From: an uncultured Bacteroidaceae bacterium
GTDB taxonomy: Bacteria > Bacteroidota > Bacteroidia > Bacteroidales > Bacteroidaceae
DNA length: 64,000 nt
Assembly: GCA_905234735.1 (NCBI GenBank)
Contig: CAJOJA010000001.1
Span: 62,001 to 126,000, forward strand
Reading direction: 5' to 3'
Shown here: positions 40,257 to 49,813 of the stretch, in pieces
Layout of the letters: each line of letters begins with the position of its first letter
Numbering within the stretch: position 1 is the first letter of the stretch
Position numbers and translations under genes: made by a program
Notes under the pieces: generated by a model
The model's database searches: none
Seen by the model: the letters and a program-made list of their open reading frames with translations, nothing else
Told to the model about the DNA's origin: nothing

Positions 40257-42572
40257 CTATAAAGTTTTCTTACGCCTTACCGTCATGTCATAGAGGACAT
40301 ACTGACCGGAGCGGTACTCGCCGCATTCCAGCCAGAACATGAGTTGGTGGCAGCGGTTGATGGGCACGGTGTAGGTGGTGGGCTTCATCTCATTGCAGAC
40401 CATAAATTCGCCCACCTTCACCTGGTCGGCAAAGACGTCGAGGCGCACAGAGTCGGCCTTCGCATTGCCACCGAAGGCATTGACCATCGGGTCGACGTAG
40501 GGCGACTTGCAGGCCACGGTAAACGTCAGTTCGTCGTACTCGCCGTAAGGGTTGAAGGCACAGGCCGACGACTGTTTGTTGCCTGCCCCAAAGACACTGA
40601 ATGCACCCATCGTGAGACCCTTCTCACGGAGTTCCTTAATACCTTTCTCGTTGGCATCATTGCGGAAGAGGTTGAACAGTCCGGCATTGCCCACACCTGC
40701 CGTGGTGCCCGACATTGCTCCGATGTCGCTGCCCGAGATGGCTCCGCCAGCCATCGTGGCAAACATAAACATGGCCTTGAACGGCGTAATGTTCTCCAAG
40801 GCAAAGGGAATATTGGTTTCCAGCATCACGCCCTTGTATATCCTCGAACCGTCAGGCATCTGGAAGAAGCGACGCATAGAGCCTCCGTTATGGAAACAGT
40901 CGTTGAAGTCGAAGCTGGTCAGTTTCGACAGCCAACGGCCCACATAGTGGTAGTAGGGTTTCTCGCACAGGTCTATCAAGTCAATGCTGTCCGGACACTC
41001 AGGTTTGGGGTGCGAGAAGAGCTCGCTGTTGTCCTGTACCTGGCCACGATAGAGGGTAACGTCGCCTATGCCGAAGTAGCTGTTGTTCTGTTCGGAAGTA
41101 CCAGGTTTGGCAAAGGTCAGCGTACGGCATTTGTTCAAGGGGATGACGAAGCGCTGGTTGGGCCACGTGACCCGCACCAGTGTATCGAGCACTATCTTGC
41201 CGTCGCAGTAGATGCGAATATTGTCGTCCGACTGCGTGCGCCGCTTGGTCAGTGCTCCCACGGTGAACGACATATAGTCGAACTCGCCGGCAAGGTCGAA
41301 CTTGTAGTAGGCCGAGATGTGGTCGTCGAACAACGTGTTGCCGGAGGTGAGGATAAAGCCCTCGGTGAATTTCTCGCCGCCCATGGAGAAACTATAGTAT
41401 TCGCTCTCGTCCTTGAAGACGGTCTTGTCGTACGAGCCCATGCCCTGTACGCTGTAGGGCGGGATGTTCGACACCAGCTTGCACATATCAGGCAACTTGG
41501 AGAGGCGGCTCTTCGAGGCGTTGACGGGACCTGGCTGCGGCAGCGAGGCCATGTCGTAGGACTTGGGATAGACGAACAAGTTGACTATCCCAAAGGTGAT
41601 GTTGCCCAAAATGCGGCTATCTCCCAAAACGTTGTGGAACGACAGTTGTTCGACACCAGCCACGTCGAGCACCACCATTTCGGCCAGGTCTTGCTGGCTG
41701 ACCTCCTTCTCGTAGATAATCTTCCCGTCGGCCTTCACGGTCAGCCATCCTCGGGCGCCACTGGCCTGATTATCGCGCGGACCGACGATGAACGAAACCT
41801 TCTCATACTTCTTCTGCAGCCAGAAGTAGGCCCAGCCTCCAGGATTTTCGCCTGCCAGCGCCTCGGGGCAGTAACAGCTCAGGCCAGTCTTGTATTTTAT
41901 GCGGTTGATGCTGATGACACTGTCCTCTGGCATCCTGCGACATATCTTCTTGTCCTTCGACGAGATGCACGTCATATAGCCCGAACTGCGCATGTAGTAG
42001 GGTTCGAGCTGTCCTATCAGCTGCACGCGCCCTGTCGAGGGTATGTTGCGCATGGGATCGACGGAGGGTCTGTAGGTCTCACCTGCTTTCCATAGTTTGA
42101 CGGCACCAAAGCCCACATTGTTTTCGCCCTTGGGCATCTCAAAGCGCAGCACACTCACCCCCTTGACATCGATGACATGCTCCCTCGGCGCATCGTGGCA
42201 CCACACCACCCTGTCCAATACGCGCTTGCCATCGGCCCTGACGGCAATCAGGGAGTTGCTCTCGTCGCCCGCAGCAAACCGATTGATGGGGCCGAGGACA
42301 AAACTCACTTTCTCATACTTCCCGTCCAGGTTGAACTGGGCATGGGTTAGTTCTTTCCCGTCAATACCCCGTCCCCAGTAGCCAAGCGAGAAGCCGCCTT
42401 TATACTTGAAGTCGGCAATTTCCATCACCTCGCTACCCTTGGTGGGATAGGCCTCATAGTGGTATGACGTTGTGGGTTTGTAGACATCCGTCAGGTAAGT
42501 CTGTGCCTGGGTCACGGATGCCGTCAAGGCCAACAGGGCCAGCAGTATTCTCCGATATATGTTTCTCATCAT
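40257..42572 (-). CDS. Secreted protein with four NPCBM-like repeats, no catalytic domain visible
   Basis: Repeated blocks YEKVSFVLGP.., YEKVSFIVGP.., FDYMSFTVGA.., YDELTFTVAC.. each followed by [VI]xxDG/Dxx-type strands. Confidence 0.6.
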   Translation of the reverse strand: MMRNIYRRILLALLALTASVTQAQTYLTDVYKPTTSYHYEAYPTKGSEVMEIADFKYKGGFSLGYWGRGIDGKELTHAQFNLDGKYEKVSFVLGPINRFAAGDESNSLIAVRADGKRVLDRVVWCHDAPREHVIDVKGVSVLRFEMPKGENNVGFGAVKLWKAGETYRPSVDPMRNIPSTGRVQLIGQLEPYYMRSSGYMTCISSKDKKICRRMPEDSVISINRIKYKTGLSCYCPEALAGENPGGWAYFWLQKKYEKVSFIVGPRDNQASGARGWLTVKADGKIIYEKEVSQQDLAEMVVLDVAGVEQLSFHNVLGDSRILGNITFGIVNLFVYPKSYDMASLPQPGPVNASKSRLSKLPDMCKLVSNIPPYSVQGMGSYDKTVFKDESEYYSFSMGGEKFTEGFILTSGNTLFDDHISAYYKFDLAGEFDYMSFTVGALTKRRTQSDDNIRIYCDGKIVLDTLVRVTWPNQRFVIPLNKCRTLTFAKPGTSEQNNSYFGIGDVTLYRGQVQDNSELFSHPKPECPDSIDLIDLCEKPYYHYVGRWLSKLTSFDFNDCFHNGGSMRRFFQMPDGSRIYKGVMLETNIPFALENITPFKAMFMFATMAGGAISGSDIGAMSGTTAGVGNAGLFNLFRNDANEKGIKELREKGLTMGAFSVFGAGNKQSSACAFNPYGEYDELTFTVACKSPYVDPMVNAFGGNAKADSVRLDVFADQVKVGEFMVCNEMKPTTYTVPINRCHQLMFWLECGEYRSGQYVLYDMTVRRKKTL

Positions 42573-42668
42573 GGGCTGTCTTATGGATATCTACCTGCAA
42601 AAATAAGGAAAAAAAGTGTATCCTCGTATAAAAACAAGGAAAAAATTGCCAGAATGCATCCTTTTCTG

Positions 42669-42676
42669 TATTTTTG
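42669..42676 (+). promoter_or_regulatory. -7 box TATTTTTG upstream of the DUF1963 operon
   Basis: TAnnTTTG 32 bp before the start codon. Confidence 0.55.
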
Positions 42677-42707
42677 CGAATGATAACCTTAAAAACGTAT
42701 AACCTCC

Positions 42708-43340
42708 GTGATAAAACTCACAACACATCCGACAGACAGCCCATTGACAGGACAGAGCAAGTGGTGGGGGGAGCCTGACATGCCAGAGACGTTGGACTAT
42801 CCCGAACTGCTTGTGACCGACGAGGACGGCGACAGTTGGCAAGACCCGCTGACGTTCATCTGCCAGATACGTTGCGAGGACATTGCAGCCCTCGACCCCG
42901 AGGAACTGTTGCCCCACGAGGGTATGCTCTATTTCTTCGCCGCACTCGACTATTTCCTGGGCGACATCGAGGCTCCGTCCTATCCCGGCATGGGACAATG
43001 GCAGACGGAGAGTTTCCGCGTGCTCTACTCACCCTTCTGCGAACAGCTACACACCCACCAGCTTGTCTATGAGGACGGCACACCGGCCCATCTGCCCGCC
43101 GAGGCCATCAGTTTCGAACGCTGTGATGAGCACGACGACGGCATCCGGCTGCTGGGCTGGCCCTACATCGAGGAGGTGCGCGAGGCGATGCCCGACAGAA
43201 TTTCGCTGTTGCAAGTAGACGAGTGCGACCGCTGGGACCTGATCTTCCACGACTGCGGTACGCTGAATTTCCTCATCCGTCCCGACGACCTGCGTGAACG
43301 GCGGTGGGAGAAGACCGAATGTTATCTTTTTAGTTTCTGA
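42708..43340 (+). CDS. DUF1963 (YwqG-like) protein
   Basis: QSKWWGEPDMPETLDYPELLVTDED..LTFICQIRCEDIAALDPEELLPHEGMLYFFAALDY; GTG start. Confidence 0.82.
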   Translation: MIKLTTHPTDSPLTGQSKWWGEPDMPETLDYPELLVTDEDGDSWQDPLTFICQIRCEDIAALDPEELLPHEGMLYFFAALDYFLGDIEAPSYPGMGQWQTESFRVLYSPFCEQLHTHQLVYEDGTPAHLPAEAISFERCDEHDDGIRLLGWPYIEEVREAMPDRISLLQVDECDRWDLIFHDCGTLNFLIRPDDLRERRWEKTECYLFSF

Positions 43341-43343
43341 ACT

Positions 43344-44894
43344 ATGACGAATACATCTGAAACCCAAACATGGAACGTTGCGGTGCTGAACATCGACTGG
43401 CGCGCCGACCGCCATGAGGAGTCGCACTGCATCGAGTTTGAGCGACCCACGAAGGAGAATCCCCGTCCGCAATACCCCGTTGTGGTAGGCAAGGCGCTTT
43501 CGGACAGAAGACTGCCCATGAGCGATTCGTGGCGACACCTCTTTTCCACCGTCGTAGTGGAGGCCTTCGACGAGCACTCGCTGACCGTGCAGTATGGGGC
43601 ACACAAATATGTCATCCGCCCCGACCGACCGTGGGTCAAGCTGGGCGAGAGCGGCATGAACTACACCACCTTCTGGCTGTACATTGGTGTAAAGTACGTA
43701 GAACCCCAACCTGTCATGCAGCCAACCTTGAAGATTACCCACGACGAGGCCTTCCTGCGCCGCTTCCGCACGAAGGAAAGGGTGTTGCACATCACCAACG
43801 ACGAGGCACAGCAACTTCACGAACTGGGTAAACAGGGCGATGCCTACGCCCAATACGGATATGGGCGTTGGCTCTATTATCACAATCCGAAGGACGAGGC
43901 CATGAGCGAAGCCGAAGAACTGTTTTTCACGGCCTCATGGAGCCTATCCGAAGCTCAGGCGGCCTATGCCCAGATGTTGCGCTATGGCGAGACCACGGTA
44001 CATCATCCGGCATCGATGGACATCGCCGAGAGTGTGCGACTGGCGGAGCAGGCAGCGACGAACGGCAGCATACTGGCAGCCACGCTACTGGCCCGCCACC
44101 GAATGTTCGGCAACCATTGCGAAGCTGTGCCTCAACTGGTGGCCAACGAGATAGAACAGCGACTGGCCAGCGACCCTGACGGCGACCCCATCTGGCACAC
44201 GCTCTTGGGACATGCCTACATAGAACTGGAGAAACGTGACGAGGCCATCAGTCAGTACGAACAGGCACTGGCCCTGGGCGAGCTGGATGCCTACTATTTC
44301 CTGGCTACCACCTACCAGCAACGGGGCAATATGGCCCTGAGCGACAGCTATATGGAAGAGGGATGCAGCAAGGGAGTAGCCTTCTGTATGATTTATCGGG
44401 CCAACACGAAGGACGAGGACTACGACGCACTGACTAAGGAGGAGCAGCAGCAATTGCATCGCGACATTGACGAACGCCTGCATCGGGGTATGGAGATGGG
44501 CGAAGGGACATGTGCCTTCTACCTGTGGCTCCACAACTACTACGGCGGCCTGGGCTACAAGGAGGACAAAGCCAAGGCCATGCCCTATCTGCAGCGCGGC
44601 ATTCAGTTGGCCGACATCTCCAGCATGGAACTCATGGCCCAAATGGCCGACGACGATGAACTGCCTGCTGGGATGACGCTGACACCTGTCGAACGGGGCG
44701 AGCTGTGGCTACGTGCCGCACGCAACAGTCCCCACGACGAGGACGCATTGCGTGGCCTGCGTCGTGTCAGCTCACCGCTGTTCCTGTTGCGCCACAAGGA
44801 TGAGTTGGAACGCTACTGGGAACCCCTTTTTGCGAAACTTTCTGACGAGAAAGAGAGAGAAGATGACGACGGACGATGGGACGCGTGGACGTGA
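43344..44894 (+). CDS. Sel1/TPR-repeat protein
   Basis: AQQLHELGKQGDAYAQYGYGRWLYYHNP.., KAKAMPYLQRGIQLADISSMELMAQ.. Sel1-like repeats. Confidence 0.75.
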   Translation: MTNTSETQTWNVAVLNIDWRADRHEESHCIEFERPTKENPRPQYPVVVGKALSDRRLPMSDSWRHLFSTVVVEAFDEHSLTVQYGAHKYVIRPDRPWVKLGESGMNYTTFWLYIGVKYVEPQPVMQPTLKITHDEAFLRRFRTKERVLHITNDEAQQLHELGKQGDAYAQYGYGRWLYYHNPKDEAMSEAEELFFTASWSLSEAQAAYAQMLRYGETTVHHPASMDIAESVRLAEQAATNGSILAATLLARHRMFGNHCEAVPQLVANEIEQRLASDPDGDPIWHTLLGHAYIELEKRDEAISQYEQALALGELDAYYFLATTYQQRGNMALSDSYMEEGCSKGVAFCMIYRANTKDEDYDALTKEEQQQLHRDIDERLHRGMEMGEGTCAFYLWLHNYYGGLGYKEDKAKAMPYLQRGIQLADISSMELMAQMADDDELPAGMTLTPVERGELWLRAARNSPHDEDALRGLRRVSSPLFLLRHKDELERYWEPLFAKLSDEKEREDDDGRWDAWT

Positions 44895-44919
44895 GGAAAG
44901 TTGAAAATTGAAAGTTGAA

Positions 44920-45513
44920 ATGGACAATAAAGCGAAAATAGAACGACTGATCGCCAACGTGAATCGGATGCGTGATAACTCGCAGGAAATGCGCCAATGG
45001 AAGAACATTCCGCTGGCCAAGGAGTGTGTGGAGATACTTCGGGCTATTGACGACCCGGAGGAAACACCCATGGGCAAGGCGCTGGCCTGTGAGGCCGTCA
45101 TCCAGCAATTGCCGGAGTACGACGTACCGCGTCTGGTGCTCAACATCTTGCAATATAAACTGGAGCTGATTCAGCAGTCGGATGAACAAGACCCCAGCAA
45201 ATACCCCACAGCAGAGGAAGTGCAGCAGGACATCCGTCGGCTGCAGGACTACATCGACGTGGAGCATGTAGGTAACGAGGAGTTTCGGCAGAAATATCAG
45301 CGCCACCTGAAGTCGGCTCCCGTAGAGCGCACACCCCTGTGGGAGGAGGTCTACTACGAGGTGGAACGGGAGTGCGACCGTCGATTGGGCGACACACCTC
45401 GCGGCATGGGTTTCTGCTTCGCCTACTGGAGTACCCTGCGCCAGGTACTCGCCGAGCGCGGCATCCTATGGCAGTCACCCTCGGAACTGAATCCAAGAGT
45501 GATGTTTGATTAA
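44920..45513 (+). CDS. Conserved-type helical protein of unknown function
   Basis: Open 198-codon frame in operon context, codon usage like neighbours; no family recognised. Confidence 0.65.
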   Translation: MDNKAKIERLIANVNRMRDNSQEMRQWKNIPLAKECVEILRAIDDPEETPMGKALACEAVIQQLPEYDVPRLVLNILQYKLELIQQSDEQDPSKYPTAEEVQQDIRRLQDYIDVEHVGNEEFRQKYQRHLKSAPVERTPLWEEVYYEVERECDRRLGDTPRGMGFCFAYWSTLRQVLAERGILWQSPSELNPRVMFD

Positions 45514-45542
45514 GGATTGTAGAATTGAAATATTGAAGAATT

Positions 45543-47195
45543 ATGGCAACAGTTTGTTACATCAACGTTTATAACAGTCATGTCGACCGTGGTGCCACGG
45601 TGACGAGTGTGCCGCAACAGCACTATGAGGTCGACGAGGAAGAAATAAAAGTGGGACAGCCACTGCCGAAGTTCAAGTGCAGCGACCCCGTGGTGAAGGC
45701 CTACGACGGCCAGCAACTCACGCTGGAACTGCGCGGCAAGACCTTTACCATCCGTGTGGGCGAGGAGGTGGAAATCGACAGCAGCTCTTACGAAGTGGGC
45801 ATGGGCGTCTATAGTTGCAACTGCTACTACGTGAAGCTCATCGGCAAGGAACTCATCTATATAGGCGGCTGGCAGTGGGCCGACACCATCCTACAGAAAT
45901 TGGAAGGCCCCATTGGCAACGGTGAGGTGTGGTACCCCAACGGCGACCACTTCAAGGGTGTCTTCCACCTAAGTTATGCCAGTATCAGCGGACCTGCTTA
46001 CGCCGCCGACGGGCGCTATGAGTTTGCCGACGGCAGCTTCATCGAGCGGGCCTGGATTCACACCTCCAAGGACAAGGAGGCGCAGTGGTGGGGCCTGCAC
46101 GGCGTGTACCGCATCCAGCGACCCAAACTGCACCCCGACTATCCCTCGTTCGATACGCCCGACTCTATCGCTATGTTCCTCAGAGGTGGCAAGCGCTACG
46201 GCTTCGAGCTATTCCTGCCAGGAGTGTCCTGGCAGAAGCCCTGGGTCGAGGAGTGGTACGGAGGCGACCTCATCGTGCGCTATTCGGGGCCCGATGATCT
46301 GTTCCAGTACGAGGTGGTGGACTACGAGATTGACGAGACGAGCCAGGAGGACTGCACCACGCTGCGCCTGACCCTCCGCGACGGCAACAAGGTCTACCGC
46401 ATTGAACAGCAGGGTGGCAGCTATACGGCCAACAAGTATAACAACCATATCTATGAGCCCTCCACCTACGTCACCGTCCAGCTACCCAACGGTGACATCC
46501 TGGAGCACTACGGCGACAACGTGCGCAACTTCCAGCCCTACGACGGCTACGTCAATGTCTTTTGTGCCCGGACAGGCAAGAGCCGCAGGGAACACTGGGA
46601 GAAGGGCCAGCTGACGGACAAACAGAAATGGACGCGCGACGTACGTGCCGCGAAGCAGGTGACGCTGCCTGACCCCACAGGCATAGGGGGCGAACTGGAG
46701 GCTAACGTGTGGAAGGACGGCCACATCGTGTACGGATACGACGAGTGGGTGTACGACGGTGAGGTGAAGGACAACCGCCCCAACGGGGAGGGCGTACTCG
46801 TGGGCGACAGTCGTCATGGCAACCGCCGCTACGAGGGACGGTTCATCGATGGTGTCTATGTGAACGACGAGGAACAGTACCAAGGCGAGATCACGCTGCA
46901 CGTCAAGAGCGGCCACAAGTCGTGGACGGTCTACAGCGATGGTGACTGGAAGTACTCGGAAGAGGATATCGTGGCCAAACGCGGCCGACTCAATCTCGAC
47001 GGCTTCTGGGGCTACGAAATCACTAGCATCCGGCCGGACTGCATCACCATCGAGTACTACGACAAGAAATACGAGGTGCGGCCCGACAAACCCCTGCACC
47101 TGTCCAAGGAAATCGAGGGGCACGAGTACAGCGACGGCTGCATCTACGACGGCGACAACTATTCGCTGACGCTGACCTGGAAGACGGAAAGCTGA
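45543..47195 (+). CDS. MORN-like repeat protein
   Basis: NGEVWYPNGDHFKGVFH.., YDGEVKDNRPNGEGVLVGDSRHGNRRYEGRF.. MORN-type repeats. Confidence 0.7.
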   Translation: MATVCYINVYNSHVDRGATVTSVPQQHYEVDEEEIKVGQPLPKFKCSDPVVKAYDGQQLTLELRGKTFTIRVGEEVEIDSSSYEVGMGVYSCNCYYVKLIGKELIYIGGWQWADTILQKLEGPIGNGEVWYPNGDHFKGVFHLSYASISGPAYAADGRYEFADGSFIERAWIHTSKDKEAQWWGLHGVYRIQRPKLHPDYPSFDTPDSIAMFLRGGKRYGFELFLPGVSWQKPWVEEWYGGDLIVRYSGPDDLFQYEVVDYEIDETSQEDCTTLRLTLRDGNKVYRIEQQGGSYTANKYNNHIYEPSTYVTVQLPNGDILEHYGDNVRNFQPYDGYVNVFCARTGKSRREHWEKGQLTDKQKWTRDVRAAKQVTLPDPTGIGGELEANVWKDGHIVYGYDEWVYDGEVKDNRPNGEGVLVGDSRHGNRRYEGRFIDGVYVNDEEQYQGEITLHVKSGHKSWTVYSDGDWKYSEEDIVAKRGRLNLDGFWGYEITSIRPDCITIEYYDKKYEVRPDKPLHLSKEIEGHEYSDGCIYDGDNYSLTLTWKTES

Positions 47196-47201
47196 ACCCA
47201 A

Positions 47202-48023
47202 CTATAGGATATTGAACCGCAGGGCCTGAGGGTCGAACTGGAGGTGGCGACTGGGGAAATAAAGGGGTAGCACATCAGTCAGCTCGCGTGGTGTGCCTAC
47301 GGCGAAGAGCCCCCTCCCGTCCTCCCCCATGATGGGGAGGCCATCCGCAGGGGGAGTTTCCTCCCTCATGGGAGGAGTCTGGGGAGCTACCAGCCACAGT
47401 TGGTCGGCCGTCTGCAGGGCCAGGTCGAGGTCGTGTGTGGAGAGCAGGATGCTTTTCCCCATCTCGTGCGCCAGTCGGCTCAGAAGCAGCATTACCTCCA
47501 CCTTACTGGGAAAGTCAAGGAAGGCCGTAGGTTCGTCGAGCAGGATGACGGGGGTCTGCTGGGCCAGCGCCTTGGCTATCATCACCTTCTGCCTCTCGCC
47601 ATCGCTCAGTGCGCCTATCTGCCGGTCGGCAAAGCGCGTGATGCCCACCTGCTGCATGGCCTCGTCCACCTGCCGGTTGTCCTCCTCCGTCAACCGCCCC
47701 CAAAAGTTGGTGTACGGACTGCGCCCCATGCCCACCATGTCACGGACAGTGATACCCGGGGTGCGTATGCGGTCGGTGAGCACGATGCCCACCATCGTTC
47801 CCAACTGACGCGAGGGGATGTCCGCCAACCGCTGACGGCCCAACCATATCTCGCCCGATAGCGGTGACTGGAACGCAGCCATCGTGCGCAGCAGCGTGCT
47901 CTTGCCCGCACCGTTGGAGCCCAGCAAGCAACACAGCTGCCCCTCGCCCAACTCCACCGTCATCGGACCTGCTACCGCATGACCGGCGTAGCCCACAATT
48001 ACATCTTCTAATCTATAAATCAT
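47202..48023 (-). CDS. FecE/BtuD-type ABC transporter ATP-binding protein
   Basis: Walker A GSNGAGKSTLLRT, signature LSDGERQKVMIAKAL, Walker B VILLDEPTAFLD. Confidence 0.93.
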   Translation of the reverse strand: MIYRLEDVIVGYAGHAVAGPMTVELGEGQLCCLLGSNGAGKSTLLRTMAAFQSPLSGEIWLGRQRLADIPSRQLGTMVGIVLTDRIRTPGITVRDMVGMGRSPYTNFWGRLTEEDNRQVDEAMQQVGITRFADRQIGALSDGERQKVMIAKALAQQTPVILLDEPTAFLDFPSKVEVMLLLSRLAHEMGKSILLSTHDLDLALQTADQLWLVAPQTPPMREETPPADGLPIMGEDGRGLFAVGTPRELTDVLPLYFPSRHLQFDPQALRFNIL

Positions 48024-48071
48024 TATCAGTATATATACTCCCTTCCCCCGGGAGGCTATGGGGGTGGGGAT

Positions 48072-49682
48072 TTACTCCATCTTCCTGCAGTACCTGTATC
48101 CCAACTTGTCGTACAGCATCAGCATACGGGGCAAGCGGGCCTTGAAGGCCTCGTAGTCCTTGCGGTCAGCCTGCATCCACTGCACTTCGCTGATGGCGTC
48201 CAGTCGGGGCAGCAGCATGTACATGGCATGTTCGGGATACTTCACATACTCTGTCCACAGGTTCACCTGCGGCCCCCAGATGTACTTCGCCTCCTCCTCG
48301 GAGAGTTCGCTGGGTACGGGTTCCATGCTGTAGACCTTCGACAGGGGTAGATAGCCTCCGATGGCCTGGGGCTGCGAGCGGTCGTCCTTCAGTTGGTAGT
48401 AGTCGATGTAGCAGAAGTTCGTCGGGGTCATGATGACGCGGTGGTGCTGACGGGCTGCCTCGATGCCTCCCTTCATGCCGCGCCACGACATCACGATGCC
48501 GTTCTCGCTCAGTCCGCCCTCCAGCGTCTCGTCCCATCCGATCAGCGTGCGGCCCTTTTCCGACAGGTGTTTGTCCATCTCCCGGTTAATGTAGGTCTGC
48601 AGCTCTGCCTCGCGCGTCAGCCCCAGCTCCTTCATCTTGGCTTGGCACTTGGGGCACGCCTTCCAGCGGTCACGCGGACTCTCGTCGCCACCGATGTGGA
48701 TATACTTCGAGGGGAACACGTCGCACAGTTCGTCGTAGACCCGCTTCAGGAACTCCAGTGTCTTGGGATTGCCCGCACAGAGCACGTCGCGCGACACGCC
48801 CCAGTGCGGCCATACGTCGTAGGGTCCACCCGTGCAACCCAGTTCAGGGTACACGTTCAGCGCGCCAAGCATGTGGCCGGGCAAGTCTATCTCAGGGATG
48901 ACATTGATGAAACGCCTGGCAGCATACGCCACCACCTCGCGACACTCCTGCTGCGTGTAGTAGCCGCCGTAGGGCTGTCCGTCATAGAGGCCGCTGCTGT
49001 TGGGCCCTATGACCGTCTGCTTGCGCACACTGCCCTTACGGGCCAGTTCGGGCATCGACTTCACCTCGAAGCGCCAGCCTTGGTCCTCGGTCAGGTGCCA
49101 ATGGAACTGGTTGCAGCCGTGCAGGGCCATCACGTCGATGAACTGCTTGATGAAGTCCACGGGGAAGTAGTGACGCGCCGTGTCGAAGTGCACACCTCGG
49201 TAGGCAAATCGCGGCTCGTCCTGGATGATCACGCAGGGCAACTCTATGCGTTCGCCCCCCGTAATGCCGATAGCCTTGCGCAGCGTCTCTATGCCTCGGA
49301 ACACGGCCTCCTCCGTAGCCCCCTCGATGGTGATGCCCGTGCGATTCACCGTCAGGCGATAGGCCTCCGCGTTCTCACCTTTAACTTTTAATTTTTCATT
49401 CTTAATTTTTAATTCTACTGCCGCTCCCTTCTTCACGTCGGGCTGCGCCTTCAGCTCGAATCCGGCATCCTCCCTAAGGAAGTCCACCAGCAACGCGGCA
49501 TTCGAGGCCAGCACCTCGTTACGTCCGTCGTAGGTCACCACGGCCCCCTGAGTCAACACGTACACCTCGCCCTTCGCATCCAGCTCCACGCTGCGCGGCA
49601 GGGGAATCACGTCATAACTCACTTGTGCCCACGCAACGGTACCCAGCAGGGCAGCAAAAAAGAGGGAAACAATTCGCTTCAT
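48072..49682 (-). CDS. GH20 beta-N-acetylhexosaminidase
   Basis: GVHFDTARHYFPVDFIKQFIDVMALHGCNQFHWHLTEDQGWR; HIGGDESPRDRW (catalytic D-E pair). ORF-track start 49823 is too long. Confidence 0.95.
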   Translation of the reverse strand: MKRIVSLFFAALLGTVAWAQVSYDVIPLPRSVELDAKGEVYVLTQGAVVTYDGRNEVLASNAALLVDFLREDAGFELKAQPDVKKGAAVELKIKNEKLKVKGENAEAYRLTVNRTGITIEGATEEAVFRGIETLRKAIGITGGERIELPCVIIQDEPRFAYRGVHFDTARHYFPVDFIKQFIDVMALHGCNQFHWHLTEDQGWRFEVKSMPELARKGSVRKQTVIGPNSSGLYDGQPYGGYYTQQECREVVAYAARRFINVIPEIDLPGHMLGALNVYPELGCTGGPYDVWPHWGVSRDVLCAGNPKTLEFLKRVYDELCDVFPSKYIHIGGDESPRDRWKACPKCQAKMKELGLTREAELQTYINREMDKHLSEKGRTLIGWDETLEGGLSENGIVMSWRGMKGGIEAARQHHRVIMTPTNFCYIDYYQLKDDRSQPQAIGGYLPLSKVYSMEPVPSELSEEEAKYIWGPQVNLWTEYVKYPEHAMYMLLPRLDAISEVQWMQADRKDYEAFKARLPRMLMLYDKLGYRYCRKME

Positions 49683-49708
49683 CGTATTCAATTTTAGGTT
49701 TCTGAGGG

Positions 49709-49716
49709 CAAAGATA
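49709..49716 (-). promoter_or_regulatory. -7 box (TATCTTTG on minus strand) upstream of GH20
   Basis: caaagata on plus strand about 30 bp before the ATG. Confidence 0.6.
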
Positions 49717-49733
49717 GCAAAATAAGTGAAAAG

Positions 49734-49755
49734 TGAAAAGTGAAAAGTGAAAAAT
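49734..49755. repeat. Short tandem repeat (gtgaaaa)n
   Basis: agtgaaaagtgaaaagtgaaaagtgaaaaa. Confidence 0.8.
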
Positions 49756-49813
49756 TGGAAGTATTGCCTACAAAAAACCCTGCCATCGTCCGTCAAAGAC
49801 AATCGCAGGGCTC

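Noticed and set aside
40344-42095. 583-aa ORF opposite the NPCBM-like protein
   Set aside because: Antisense shadow ORF; the minus strand has signal peptide, repeats and normal codon use.
48393-49391. 332-aa plus-strand ORF opposite GH20
   Set aside because: GH20 catalytic motifs are on the minus strand; this is an antisense artefact.
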